From: Hexactinellida sp. DTS-2022
Lineage: Eukaryota; Porifera; Hexactinellida
Direction: 5' to 3'
Length of the DNA: 64,000 nucleotides
Assembly: GCA_028753945.1 (NCBI GenBank)
Contig: JAPNXP010000005.1
Location: 3,410,001-3,474,000, forward strand
The notes beneath the pieces were generated by a model. The model worked only from the letters and a program-made list of their open reading frames with translations. It was not told the DNA's origin and ran no database searches. This document shows positions 1-11,189 of the stretch, piece after piece. The translations under genes and the position numbers were made by a program. Position 1 is the first letter of the stretch. Each line of letters opens with the position of its first letter.

Positions 1-1543
1 TATGAAACAAAGATTTGACATATATGTTTAGTGATGCCGTGAAAATGTTGGGATATTCGTGAATAGAGTCCGTCACGTCCGCAGTGATTCATTTCAATAT
101 GGATTCGCTTTAATGTTTCATACATGTCCTCTATAGCAATTACTCGTTTATTTGATCCGGTATCCTTCGCTCTTAAATATAGAATGTGCTAGTTTGATAT
201 TGAACAATAGTAAAACGAGCATTCAAACGGATCCATGCATAATGTTCAGGGGTATTCTTCAATAGTGGTGGTGTACGCAAACTAAGAATTTAATCGTTGA
301 TATCTTGTTCAGTAAAATTTGTGAGTTATATTTGAGGGTTAGCTTATTACTATCTTCCAAAAAATCAGATTTATGATCCATAAGTTAGGAAAGTAGATAC
401 AAGGTAATAAGTAATGAACAAGTGGGTTGAAGCAATTAAATAACAAATAACTTAGATCGGTCAGTGTTATTGTATTTATTTATTTAGCTTAATAAGACCA
501 CCTAGATGTTTTAAGCATGGCTAATAATTACTGTCCCAATAACAATAATTAGCACTGCACTACTATGTATAATTTTCGATCATCACTTTCTAAATAAACA
601 TACGTCAAATTAATACATTTTTAAATTTATAAGTTAATATCATCATTCTGAAACATTGGGACAACTCGAGCTAATTTTCGCTACCCATTTGTAAGAAGTT
701 GAATTCTATTCACACTTGTTTGGACTAGTCCAATTCCACTTAGACTAACTACACCAGTTGAAGTGCCTTAGAGTAGTTAAAGTACACTTGAACTAAAATT
801 GCACTTAGACTGCAACATGAACATTCGATTGCTATCCAAATTCCAGGTCTCAATATTGTAACTGCAATTCAATATTATTTGGAACGACCAAGTTATTTCA
901 TACTTCTGTTTGTTATATATATATAGTGTTGATGATTGTAATAACTATAATTCGCGTTGATTTTCATACCTTTTTTGTATATTTATGTAAATGGCAACTA
1001 GTGATCAGAATATCCCCAAGTCCAGACTTATTTGGCAAATATATTGAAGTCGAATGAATTCATTATTCCATTCATTATTTGTAATTTAAATTGTAACTTT
1101 GTAATGCTTTATCGTTGTTGAAATTGATTCCAAACAACGCGTTTAGATGTATTTCTAAGATGAACTGCACTATAAAAAATTCAAATTCGAAATTGAATCT
1201 CGATTTATACGTATATATAATTCTAAAAATGGTTTATTATACTGTAATACTGAGTTATAAGCTTATTATCCTTAGTAGGGGGTCTTCCCAACTACTTTGA
1301 AGTTATTTTGAATTAATTTTGAAAAATATAAACGATCAATAACATCAAATATTCAATGTTTGTCCGATCTTTTACCGAAATTGGAAATTTGTTCAAATTT
1401 TCTTGCCATTTTGATCTATTTATTGATTTATTGAAGCCCGTCTCAAAATTTATGATTCCAAATTCATCCGTTTTTAGGTGTACTTAAGACCTTAAGGATT
1501 AATTAATGGACTTTAAATTGTTGTGGGACGCTTAATACATATA
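1..1543. other. AT-rich non-coding flank
   Basis: No open frame with coding character and no paired repeat ends were seen. The sequence is AT-rich with short simple runs, for example the TATATATATA run near 917-926. Confidence 0.5.
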
Positions 1544-1723
1544 CTATCCACTCTGCTTAATGGAGCCACCTGTTAATAGATTTCCGCTTATTAGGGTCAA
1601 AATTTCACAGGATTTATGACGGAATGACTGTTTGACTTAAAATATTTTCGGTAAAACGATTTACCGCTTAATTGGGTCAAAGTAACCCAGGCCTGAGGCG
1701 ACTCAATTAAGCGGAGTCGACTG
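1544..1723. mobile_element. pogo/Tigger-type MITE, copy 1
   Basis: The left end reads CTATCCACTCTGCTTAATGG and the right end is its imperfect reverse complement (AAGCGGAGTCGACTG). TA lies at both outer edges. The internal ATTTCACAGGATTTATG block and GCTTAAT motifs match the second copy at 8719-8902. It has no coding capacity. TIRs of this form with TA duplications are typical of pogo/Tigger non-autonomous elements. Confidence 0.7.
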
Positions 1724-1896
1724 TATTTGGTTTTAACTTTATCCCAATTTAAGGGGAAATTCACTAAAATTCAGTATTGTAGACAGATTTTTCTTATGAA
1801 CGCACTATTGAATCAATCACCTAATATTGATCATTCAAAGACAATACTCACTTCACAGCTGTAATATATTTAATATTTTTAGAAATTTAGTCAATT

Positions 1897-3804
1897 TTGT
1901 TTCTATATGTAATGGGACGTAAAAGGAAGAGAAAATCAAGTTCGCTAGAATCAAGAACTTATGAATTCCGTCCACGAAATGGTTTGGGACTTTTCTTTTC
2001 CAAAAAGAATTCCAACAATACAAGCAGTATTTTTCAATACAATCACCGGAGTCTTAGTCCAGACTCTTCATTTGATAATGACGAAGATCTAATTCAGGGA
2101 ATTTTGTTTACTTCTTTTAAGGAATTAAGAGGATTAGAAAACCATTCTCCTCTATTAATAGACCTTGAAACATCAGACGAAGAATATGTTGAAGATAGTG
2201 TTTTATATCAGAATTCAAATACTTTATATGAAAACATTTGCCTAAAAATGCTTGGTTCTCACTGTTCAATGAAAAGTTTTGGGAAACCGGGTAGAAGTTT
2301 TTGCGAAGATTCACGTTTTTACTCAAAACGTATTAAACGTTTGGAACCTTCAAACTATTTAAAGGAACCCCGAATTGACTGTGAGTCAACGTTTACTAAT
2401 GTTTCCAAGTTCGGTTCAGACTTCACTGATCGAAATATATCAAACTCAAATAAACTAAGTTTGGTGGAAGTTGTCCAAAAACTGTCAAATACTCAACATG
2501 AGGAGTTACCTACAGAAGACTTGGATAGTACATCTCATCCTTTTTTAATCAAAAATTTATTAAATGATGATTATAATTACGAAAATCCTTCTCTGACCCG
2601 AAAATTTAATTCGCATGTTCCTATTGGTGGGTCTAATTCCAATTGTGATAGGGATGATATTAAATTTGAATCACTTAACTCGCCAGTTGAAACTCATGAT
2701 GAGATAACCTATTTACCATCTAGTATTTATAGTAACCATTGTCATTTTCCCCCTTATATTCCATTATTTTCTTGCTCTAAAAAATTGCCCGCCCTGAATT
2801 CTATAGTTCCTCACAAAAACGATTTGTTTGCCTCTAATAAATACTTTGAGAGTTCGTCAAATATAAGATCTAGAATAGCGAGGAAATCCCACACAATAAT
2901 CAACAATTTGAAACCTATTTCTTTGCAACCTGAAGGCAGTAATGAACTTATTTCACACACGATGCAACATTCTACCTTAAATATCAAGCATCTTCCGTCT
3001 TTACCGATTTCTCGAAATATCCAACTTCAAGATTCGTATTTTTCCCATATCTCTAATAGTTCACTTGTACTTTCCCAACAGAATTATTATAGGGTTTGTA
3101 TGAACCATGCTTATATAGCTTGGTCAATATTTGCTCGCGAAACTCATTTAAGAGAAGAAGATTCCCGAGAGAAGGGTTTATATCCTCTTAGTCTCCACAA
3201 TAAAAAATGTCATAGTAAACCCATTCTGCGTCCAAAAGTAATTCGTGAGCTTGATGACTCTCGTTACAAAAATAATATCTTTGATACCTTTTATGGAAAT
3301 GATTTCGCCGTTGAGTCCTTATCACAATGTCATCTTCCATGTCAATTGACGAGAAGGGAAATCAGCCGTACATTTCGTCCATCATATTCATATAGTTTAA
3401 ATACACCCCTATCCAATGAAATATCTGCACCTAGTATCCCCAATTCCATTAACAATCGAATGCACAGTTTATACCCCTCAAATACATTAAACCACTTTTT
3501 ACGTAATTCAAGTCCAAATGATACTCTGGCGAATTCTGAACCGTTTTCTATCCAATCTTCTTTTAGCAATTGTTCAAACTGTATTCCCAGTTTCAATCAA
3601 AGCACCAAATATTTTCCAGATCAAAATTTAAAATTTACATCACTTATACCCCGTAATCTATCTAAATATTTGAATCCATTGTTACCTCCAAATATTTTTC
3701 TCACTAATCGTGAGAATTCTCTTAATACTCATTTGAAATCCAATATAGCTGTATATTCTCAACATTGCTTTCAACAGAATCCTTTTGATTATTCTAAAAT
3801 TTAA
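1897..3804 (+). CDS. Ser/Asn-rich orphan ORF with basic N-terminus
   Basis: A 635-codon uninterrupted frame that I do not recognise. The first ATG gives MFLYVMGRKRKRKSSS; the second (1912) starts at MGRKRKRK and is the likelier start, because it puts a nuclear-localisation-like basic run at the very N-terminus. The protein is rich in Ser, Asn, Pro and Tyr and is probably mostly disordered. It has an acidic patch at about residues 86-100 (LETSDEEYVED). At about residues 214-225, HPFLIKNLLNDD resembles the eh1/FxIxxLL co-repressor motif of homeodomain repressors, but no homeodomain or zinc finger follows. No signal peptide or membrane segment is evident. An intron acceptor-like TTTTAG lies about 20 bp upstream, so it may be one exon of a longer gene. 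It is unlike the surrounding transposase relics and may be a host gene. Function unknown. Confidence 0.6.
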   Translation: MFLYVMGRKRKRKSSSLESRTYEFRPRNGLGLFFSKKNSNNTSSIFQYNHRSLSPDSSFDNDEDLIQGILFTSFKELRGLENHSPLLIDLETSDEEYVEDSVLYQNSNTLYENICLKMLGSHCSMKSFGKPGRSFCEDSRFYSKRIKRLEPSNYLKEPRIDCESTFTNVSKFGSDFTDRNISNSNKLSLVEVVQKLSNTQHEELPTEDLDSTSHPFLIKNLLNDDYNYENPSLTRKFNSHVPIGGSNSNCDRDDIKFESLNSPVETHDEITYLPSSIYSNHCHFPPYIPLFSCSKKLPALNSIVPHKNDLFASNKYFESSSNIRSRIARKSHTIINNLKPISLQPEGSNELISHTMQHSTLNIKHLPSLPISRNIQLQDSYFSHISNSSLVLSQQNYYRVCMNHAYIAWSIFARETHLREEDSREKGLYPLSLHNKKCHSKPILRPKVIRELDDSRYKNNIFDTFYGNDFAVESLSQCHLPCQLTRREISRTFRPSYSYSLNTPLSNEISAPSIPNSINNRMHSLYPSNTLNHFLRNSSPNDTLANSEPFSIQSSFSNCSNCIPSFNQSTKYFPDQNLKFTSLIPRNLSKYLNPLLPPNIFLTNRENSLNTHLKSNIAVYSQHCFQQNPFDYSKI

Positions 3805-4700
3805 AATCAAATTAAATTATATTGCTATCCAAAAGTGATACTAATATAGAGATGGAAATTGTTCGAGTAAATTTTCAATAGTTTAGTTCTCTTCATATCA
3901 ATATGTAGGAGTATAATGTTCAATCTTGATATTGTGCAGACTATACTTTAGTATAGTGGCCTAGTTCTAATCTTACTGCCTTTATTATTATTAATATTTT
4001 TGAGTTCTCCTTAGACGGTACCCTGGCCAGAGCTTTATAGTTGATGGGCTGAAACTTAACATGTAGGTGCGGAGTTACCGTCTAATTTGCAACTGGAGTT
4101 ACGATTTTTGATTAACAAATTTTGGACACATTTTTGACACCTTTCAAACTTTGTCCGGTCCATAACGCAAAAATGTTATACTAACCCCAATTTTTCTTTC
4201 TCCATTGGATTCATCTTAAAATTCTGCGTCAATTGGGAGAAGAAAATCTTAACTAATGGGTTTAATTAATGCCATAAATGGGGGTTGAAATTGCTTTGTT
4301 TACTCACACTTCAATTTAGTAAACTGTTAAATCTAATTCTATTGTTTCAACTTGAAAAATATATTGATTTAACTTGTTAAATCTTGTATTGTTTCAACTT
4401 GCGATGATTATATTGATTCTCCTTGTGAAATCGAACTGGCTTCTATTTAATCATAGTATTAATTTAAAGCAAATAAATAAAGGAATATATTTAGACGTAA
4501 TTAAATTAACTGTGGATAATATTGCCTATACAATTAACTAATTATACGTATAAATAATTGTTATTCTGGCATATTTGATGAATGTCATTAATCTCGAAAC
4601 TGGTTTAAGATGGGTAAACTCTTCAAAACAGGTTAAAGGTACGCAGGGTAAAATGAATTAAATCAAAGAAAATCAAATTTAAGAATCGATTCAAATATTC
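3805..4700. other. Non-coding stretch
   Basis: AT-rich, with no coding frame and no paired repeat ends found. Near 4325-4430 a short ATTGTTTCAACTTG phrase is repeated. It leads directly into the satellite array. Confidence 0.45.
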
Positions 4701-5101
4701 TGCGTACCATTAACCTCTTTGGCGTACCATTAACCTCTTTGGCGTACCATTAACCTCTTTGGCGTACCATTAACCTGTTTTGTGTACCATTAACCTTTTT
4801 CGGAGTACCATTAACCTCTTTGGCGTACCATTAACCTGTTTGGATGTACAATTAACCTGTTGGTGTACCATTAACCTGTTTGGCGTAGCATTAACCTGTT
4901 GGCGTACCATTAACCTGTTTGGCGTACCATTAACCTGTTGGCGTACCATTAACCTGTTTGGCTTACCATTAACCTGTTGGCGTACCATTAACCTGTTTGG
5001 CTTACCATTAACCTGTTAGCGAACCATTAAGCTCTTTGGTGTACCATTAAGCTCTTCGGTGTACCATTAACCTGTTTGGCGTACCATTAACCTCTTCGGT
5101 G
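4701..5101. repeat. ~20-bp satellite array, left block
   Basis: Tandem copies of a unit close to GCGTACCATTAACCTGTTTG, 18-22 bp long, with CTCTTT, CTGTT and CTCTTCGGT variants. The two ORFs that run through it on both strands are only periodic translations. The last unit (5094-5101, CTTCGGTG) is the left target-site duplication of the hAT element that splits the array. Confidence 0.9.
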
Positions 5102-5976
5102 CAGTGGCATAGCCAGCTCTAGACTTGTAGTGGTGCGTCGGTGGTGCATGGGCTCATCTCGGTGGTACATGGGATCCTCGCGGTGGTACGTCGGTGGTGA
5201 TGGGCTCATCTCGGTGGTGCACGGGGTTGTCTTTTCTGCCCTCCCCTCCCCCTATATCCCAAACAATCCTTGGCATTTCACAATCAATTTGCAATTTGCG
5301 AACGAAGTATAATAGGACAGGTGATAGGCGAATTAACTACTGCAGAAACGTCGAGGGGATTTTCCAAAAGTTCTTGTACAGTCCACAAAAAATTATATCC
5401 GAGATGTATTCCATTTAAAACATAGTGTATACAAGTATCGAAGATGATTGGGAATGCCGTTGTGCAGTTCTTAGATATTGAAGTAGCTACTTTGAAAATT
5501 TTCTAATTTCTGGTCCGATCGAAGGGCTATCACCTTAACTCTGCAGGGTAAAAAATGCCAAATTGGGAGGACTAAAGTTTCAGATCTAGGGCATACGTTT
5601 TCGAGTTTGAGAATGTCTCCAGATCAATCTAACGTATAATCGATTATTTAATGGACTCATCCTGAAGGCAAAAATAACTAAAACATTTCTTGGCATAGGC
5701 AAGATATTATCGTTGATACATCAAAGATTTTGCTTCTATCGCAAATCCATTAATTTCCTTGCGGAGGACAGATATGAGTTTTAACTCATGTTATTTTTAA
5801 GTGTTCATTTCAATCAAGGTTATTTTTAAGTGGTAATTTCAATCATTACAAGTGATGACTTGGGTATTAATGCTTACTACTTAAGGTATATAAAAAAATG
5901 CGCACCACCTCACGTAGTCGCAAAAACATTTTGGTGGTGCACTGCACCACCGCGCACCACCCTGGCTACGCCACTG
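5102..5976. mobile_element. Non-autonomous hAT element inside satellite
   Basis: Ends read CAGTGGCATAGCCAG and CTGGCTACGCCACTG, inverted with one mismatch. They are flanked by CTTCGGTG (5094-5101) and CTTCGCTG (5977-5984), an 8-bp duplication with one difference. The terminal sequence and 8-bp TSD place it in the hAT superfamily. Subterminal GGTGGTGCA-like repeats occur near both ends. No transposase coding is visible in its 875 bp. Confidence 0.88.
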
Positions 5977-6240
5977 CTTCGCTGTACCATTAACCTTTTG
6001 GTGTTCCAGTAACCTGTTTGGCGTACCATTAACCTCTTCGGTGTAACATTAATCTGTTGGCGTACCATTAACCTGTTTAGCTTACCATACCATTAACCTC
6101 TTCGGTGTACAATTAACCTGTTGGCGTACCATTAACCTGTTTAGCTTACCATACCATTAACCAGTTGGCGTACCATTAACCTCTTCGGCGTGCCATTGAC
6201 TTTTTCGGCGTACCATTAACCTGTTGGCGTACGATTAACC
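5977..6240. repeat. ~20-bp satellite array, right block
   Basis: Continuation of the GTACCATTAACCTGTTTGGC-type tandem repeat beyond the hAT insertion. It includes longer variants with TTTAGCTTACCATACCATTAACC and ends at about 6240, where GC-rich MULE sequence begins. Confidence 0.88.
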
Positions 6241-7840
6241 AACGAGTCGAGAGGACCTATGTCGGACGGACACTCCCAGGTGGCACTTACCAACAGCCGC
6301 TGTTCCCTGTAGCGATGTGGAACCGTCTGCTGCGGGCGTGGGAAGCTGCGCTGCCACCTCATTCAACAGGGCGGGCACTTCGTGGGGAGCAGCAATCGCC
6401 AGAGCTGGTATAAGTCGGATGCGGATAGCGAGCTCCTGGTCCTGACAGTACTCAGCCTGCACCCTGTGCCACAGGTTCTGCGTGAGGTGAAAGAAGCAGC
6501 CCTTCACCACAGCACTGGCCACGTTCGCTCAAAGCTGTTAATTGCTGCCAACTCAACAGTTGGACCTGTTCCCACATTCCCGTGAACGTAGCCTCGGTCT
6601 TGTTGGGCAGGAGCACGAATAGACTCGGCAACAGGTGACCGTCCTGCATCAGGTCAGGACCTCCGCGCAGTGCGTGTATCACTTACACCTGCGTGAAGAG
6701 CGAAGGAGCTGTCTTGAAAGTGCCGTCTGCCAACCACACACTGGACAGCTGCAGCATCTCCAGGTTCCGCTGAGTTCCGAAGATGAGGATCCTCTGTGAC
6801 TCCGGACCCGAGTCGTACAGGAGGAACTGCTCTCCTTTTGAAGACCGCTTGTACTCTTCCGGTAGAGTGAGCTGCTCCAGAGAGGTGGGTTGCACTGGGG
6901 CTACTTTATGTCGCAAGCTATAGCCCCCCTACTTTTGAAATAGGGGGGCTCAGCCCCCCTACTTTCCCCCTCATATACATTATACTAATTTAAATAATAC
7001 TAGTAAAGGACATTTCAGTAACTATCTGCTTTAGTGAGTGTCACCAGCCACTTGATATTCAATTTTGTATTATTTTTGATGTTGTTTTCTCAATACTTTA
7101 TTTATTTGGAAAATGACTTAGATACTTGGAAATGACTTGAAAATTGCTTCAAATTATTTTATGTTGTTTTTTGAATTTATTTGACGAATTGTTATTTATT
7201 TGAATGATCTGAGGAATTAATTGAATATTGAAATTTTGTAACATCACTTCATTCACCATGAAACTATAATATGACAAAGAAATGTCAGTCCTCGCTATGA
7301 TCTTGGAATATTTATTATTTAAACAATGGTAAATACATAGATATACTTAATGTAGCAAATATTTATTTCGTATACTAATTGTGATTTTGTAGCCAATCGT
7401 AAGATTTACAATACTCATAGAGTCATAGTCATAGAGTATATATGTCGCCCAAATATTTCGTTGTCCTATTTGAAGGTGGACATAGTTACACAGGTTAGCC
7501 CCCCTAGTTTTTATTAGCTTCCGCCGCCACTGGCAGTGCCCTCGGTTAACGTCTGAAGACAATCGCCCACTATATGGACCAGGTGCGAGCTATCTTGGGA
7601 GTCTCTCGCTTTCCTCTTCGTGCCTATCTTCACTTCACAGCAACTCAACAGCCTGCTCGTCAGGTGCATGGAGATGCTCATTCGTGCGCTTCACGATCTC
7701 CGTTCCTTGGGTATGTATGTCGTTTTACATAACCCTGTTCTTTCCATCGCCAATGCCATATACCTCCACTCTCCTCTGACACTGAAGGTGCAGCTACCAA
7801 AGAAGTTGGACAGTGGTCAGATGCGGTAGCTGCACCTTCA
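6235..7840 (-). pseudogene. MULE (Mutator-like) transposase, broken
   Basis: Read on the minus strand. 7840-7530 resembles the end of a FLYWCH zinc finger and its linker (EIVKRTNEHLHAPDEQ, then TKRKARDSQDSSHLVHIVGD in a shifted frame, with stops). After an inserted segment (6917-7529) the MULE catalytic region follows. 6916-6683 has EQFLLYDSG, then RILIFGTQRN, then WLADGTFKTAPSLF, which carries the usual first Asp. 6682-6452 has LLPNKTEATFTGMWEQV. 6522-6235, in another frame, has GCFFHLTQNLWHRVQ, the family's Cys/His motif. At least two frameshifts and several stops make it dead. It is clearly GC-richer than the surrounding DNA, as expected of a relatively recent arrival. No TIRs were identified; the satellite abuts its 3' end. 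Confidence 0.75.
6917..7529. mobile_element. Insertion splitting the MULE gene
   Basis: This AT-rich ~610-bp block separates two pieces of one MULE coding sequence. Its edges carry AGCCCCCCTA/TAGGGGGGCT motifs (6922-6962 and 7497-7506). The far end, read on the minus strand, begins CAGTGGCGGCGGAAGC, a hAT-like terminus. A matching left terminus and TSD were not resolved, so exact ends and class are tentative. Confidence 0.45.
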
Positions 7841-8718
7841 ACTTACTTAATGGGTTATTCTTAATATGGAGAAGAATGTACTTCAGGTGTTGATATTTCC
7901 AAAAGTATTTGGAATTTCTGAATGAAACTTTCAGTGAATACTCCAGACATATAGAGCTTGCTAAATATGCAATTAAACTAATATCTAAGTTTTATAACAT
8001 TAAATAGAATTTCATTTTCAACTTGCGGGTCGAGCTTTAATATTATTGTAATTTAGTTCTTAAGTGTTAGTTATTTAGTGTTTAATTATTCGTATTGTTT
8101 GTTAGTTTTCTTCTTTATTTATAAATTATTATATAAATATTACATAATTATCAATCGTTTCCCGATAACAGCATGTGTTAATTAATAAGTTATTGTATCA
8201 GGGAATAATTTTTCATAGGTTACCCGGAGTCGAATTTAGTAGTACATGTAGTAACAAATTAATATAGAATACTGTAAGAATGAATCTCTAACCAGTTAAA
8301 ATGGAAGGCTTCAAATGAATTGCATTGTAGAAATTTAACTTTGTAATAATTCACGTCTCATCATTTGATCGTGAACACATATATCACACATTCAAATATA
8401 AGGGCAGATCAAAGTAGCAATTTAAATAGCGACAGTAGCCTTTATAGAATAGGATTTATTTTTAGTATACTAAATTTAACTAGCATTCAACACAATTAGT
8501 ATTCACATCACATCCTGTTTAGAGTTATGCAATATAAACATTATAACTATATTTAGATTACAGTTTGCCTTATATTCCTATTATATTTTAAGTAATTAGT
8601 CTTATTATAATGAGAAGTTGAGCATTCACTTGTTTGAAAATAATGTAATTAAATTGACCAATCAAATTAGATGCGACTGCGAGTTGTCGTGATGCGAGTT
8701 GTCGGAGTTTCACCAACA
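7841..8718. other. Non-coding stretch
   Basis: AT-rich. No gene, paired TIR or tandem repeat was recognised. Confidence 0.45.
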
Positions 8719-8902
8719 CAGTCAACTCCGCTTAATAGAGCCACCGGTTAATCGGTTTCTCCGCTTAATCGGGTCAAAATTTCACAGGATTTATGGACAG
8801 AATCATAGTTTGGCTTACAATATTTTCGGTTAATCGATTTCTCCGCTTAATCGGGTCAAAACAACCTAGTCCCGAGGTGGCTCTATTAAGCGGAGTCGAC
8901 TG
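8719..8902. mobile_element. pogo/Tigger-type MITE, copy 2
   Basis: Ends CAGTCAACTCCGCTTAATAG and TATTAAGCGGAGTCGACTG are inverted with few mismatches. The right flank is TA and the left is CA, probably a mutated TA. The internal ATTTCACAGGATTTATG and two TCCGCTTAATCGGGTC blocks match 1544-1723. The same GCTTAAT terminal theme recurs at 26596-26887 and 61701-61768. Confidence 0.8.
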
Positions 8903-9620
8903 TATATGTATCTTACAAACAGTATTTGGACTCCCTATTCTTGGAGTATCTATTATCAATTAATACGCACAAATAATGAAGTTGAAGGATGGTACCACAA
9001 GTTAATTCGAGCTGCAGCAAGGAATAGTTTGCAATTTTATTTACTTGTAGAACTACTATCAAGATAAGTCGGAATACTAAATTAATTAAAGTCTATTTTT
9101 ATTAATTGTAGTTAGCCTTACCCGGATAATCGTGAAATTTAATACAATGGTTGCTTGATGATTCTTCTGGTATTCAATTCTATAGACATCCAATTGATTG
9201 CAGGGGGGCAAATATATTGAATATATATTTATGGGCAATTTGTTATAAACTAAGGCCTAAGAATATATATATGACTAGTAAATTATTAGTAGTGTTATTG
9301 TCGGTAACACTGAATTTGAGTATAATCGGATTAAACATCGGAAAGAGCACTAGGAAATTTAGTACTCTTCTCTGGTTTGAATTACCAGAAAAATGTATTA
9401 TATTATTTCATTTAAATATTTATATTTATGGCGAAGATGGTGTACCTATAGGTGAGACTTGTACATGTGGGTAGGTTTACTAGGCTCCAGAGACGCCGTT
9501 TTCGACGGACTCAAAACTTGATATTTAGTACATGGGAGGACTATCAATGACAACGAACACCCTACGGGATGCTAAAAGATTACTTGATAGATGTGCTCAT
9601 CTAGTGGGACCCACATAATA
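8903..9620. other. Non-coding stretch
   Basis: It contains a 107-codon ORF (9151-9474) with no recognisable domain and a low-complexity hydrophobic composition. I regard that ORF as chance. Nothing else was identified. Confidence 0.4.
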
Positions 9621-9624
9621 GACT

Positions 9625-9845
9625 CCAGGGGGAGTTATTCACTAAACTTCTTAAACTTAGTTTTGACTTAAACTAAGTGACTCACAACTAAGTTTAAGTT
9701 AAAACTAAGCACAAACTAAGTTTAAGTTTAAGTTGGTATTCACGAAACTTCACTAAGTCGAAACTAAGTTGCAACTTAGTTTTGACTTAGTTTGTGGCTG
9801 AAAACTTAGTTTTTGCTTAGTTCTTTGCTAAAAAGTTAAGTCAAG
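9625..9845. repeat. AACTTAGTTT-rich cluster, likely Harbinger end
   Basis: Dense direct and inverted copies of AAACTAAGTT. The phrase TATTCACTAAACTTC (9636-9650) recurs as TATTCACGAAACTTCACTAAG (9757-9777). It lies just upstream of the two Harbinger-type genes and could be a terminal or subterminal region of that element. The partner terminus was not found. Confidence 0.5.
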
Positions 9846-10164
9846 TCCTAACTAGACTTAACTCAACATTTGTAAGATATACTAATGTAGCCGACGGTAA
9901 ATGGTTAATACTATTACGGTTAATATGACGTAGCAACAAAGAAACCATAACCAACGAGTTTATATGCATGATATAGAGCATTTTAGTTTCATCAGAATGA
10001 ATTGAATATCTACTTGTACGTAAAACTTGAGATTTACTTACTTGATGCATTTGTTGGCTTGTCAATTTACGCCATTTTGTCAATGATATATTTTCCCTGA
10101 ATGACGATCCTAAAGTTTTTAAATAACAATACTACTTCTCCAAACAAAATTCAAATCGTTATTG

Positions 10165-11040
10165 CAATGAAAGCTCGTGCAAAGAATTTCTCCTCGGATG
10201 AGATTACACATCTAGTTCAGGGTATATTATAAGCCCATTTTTTTATTCCTGGCCCATTTTTTTATTCCTATTTTCATTTTTTTACTCCCTTGAATAGTGA
10301 GTTTGTATCGTCTGATATCCATTTCAAGATTCCATTTCTACCGAAAATCCATTTTTTTATTCCACGAAAACATTAAAAAAACTTTTTTTAATCCTTATAA
10401 AATACTCTGATCTAGTTGACCGAGTTTTAGAGAATAAGTCCAAATTATTTTGGTGCCTTAATTTCATCTCTCTCATATGATGAAAAGAATAAGATTTGGG
10501 AAGATATCGCCAAAGAAATATCACAGGATGGAACTTTCAGGAACAAAGAGGATGTCTCCAAAAAGTGGTCGAATGTATTGCATTGGCTAAGCATAAGCCA
10601 ATAATATGTGAGAAAGTCTCTTCAGCTCGAAGGACTGGTGGTGCCTCACCTACAGGCGACTAACAGAATTGGAGGCCAAGTTAAAATCTATTAAAGGGAA
10701 ATAACTTTTTGAAGGTGTCGTTGAGGCATTGATATTTCCAACATATCACCAATTTCCCCATTGAGTGACTCCGATATGTCGGTTGTGTGAGAAATAAAGC
10801 CACCAAAAAAAGCGTAGGTTTTTTGATGAGAGAAGCAATTTAACTGACCCTGACACAACACTGAAGAGGCTCTATTAAGAAGCATAGATGTAAAGATGGA
10901 TAAGATAGTCGAACTTTTAGAGAGACGAGTTGGCATGAATCATTCATCCAACACGACGCCTCAGCTATATCTACAAATACAGCCTAATCATTTATCTTAT
11001 CCTCCAAATTTTATGCACCAAAATTTTCCTAGTAATGACT
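10165..11040 (+). pseudogene. Harbinger-associated Myb/SANT-like gene, decayed
   Basis: The frame opens with MKARAKNFSSDEITHLV and, after an inserted MITE, continues DRVLENKSKLF and then KNKIWEDIAKEIS and NKEDVSKKWSNV. That order (basic, NFS..E...L, KSKLFG, W..I, V..KW) matches the Myb/SANT-like DNA-binding protein that PIF/Harbinger elements carry beside the transposase. Downstream frames are broken by stops and shifts; a tail rich in Lys/Glu (TELEAKLKSIKGK) is still visible. It sits divergent from the transposase remnant on the minus strand, the usual two-gene arrangement. It is non-functional as it stands. Confidence 0.6.
10218..10409. mobile_element. hAT-type MITE in Myb-like gene
   Basis: Termini CAGGGTATATTATAAG and CTTATAAAATACTCTG are inverted (14/16). 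They are flanked by a perfect 8-bp duplication, ATCTAGTT (10210-10217 and 10410-10417). With one ATCTAGTT retained, the host frame reads through (EITHLV to DRVLEN), which supports the boundaries independently. The interior has repeated CATTTTTTTATTCC. Confidence 0.87.
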
Positions 11041-11189
11041 GATGCTACTTAATTATGCAAATAAATTTATTTACTATCAAATACAATTAAATTATAATAC
11101 TGTTTTAATTGAAATACTCTGTAATCAGACTGTCGCACCATATTTCAGGAATGTATATTGGTATCGGGAGGTTTAATTATATCATCCTC

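Noticed and set aside
4770..5019. ORFs of 72 and 79 codons on both strands with repeated peptides (MVRQQVNG..., INLFGVPLTC)
   Set aside because: They are periodic translations of the ~20-bp satellite and exist on both strands at once.
6235..6585. + strand ORF 6382-6585 as a gene
   Set aside because: It is the complement of the MULE CFFHLTQNLW region, which carries the recognisable motif on the minus strand.
9151..9474. 107-codon ORF as a small membrane protein
   Set aside because: No recognisable domain, composition matches the AT-rich background, and no conserved feature supports it.
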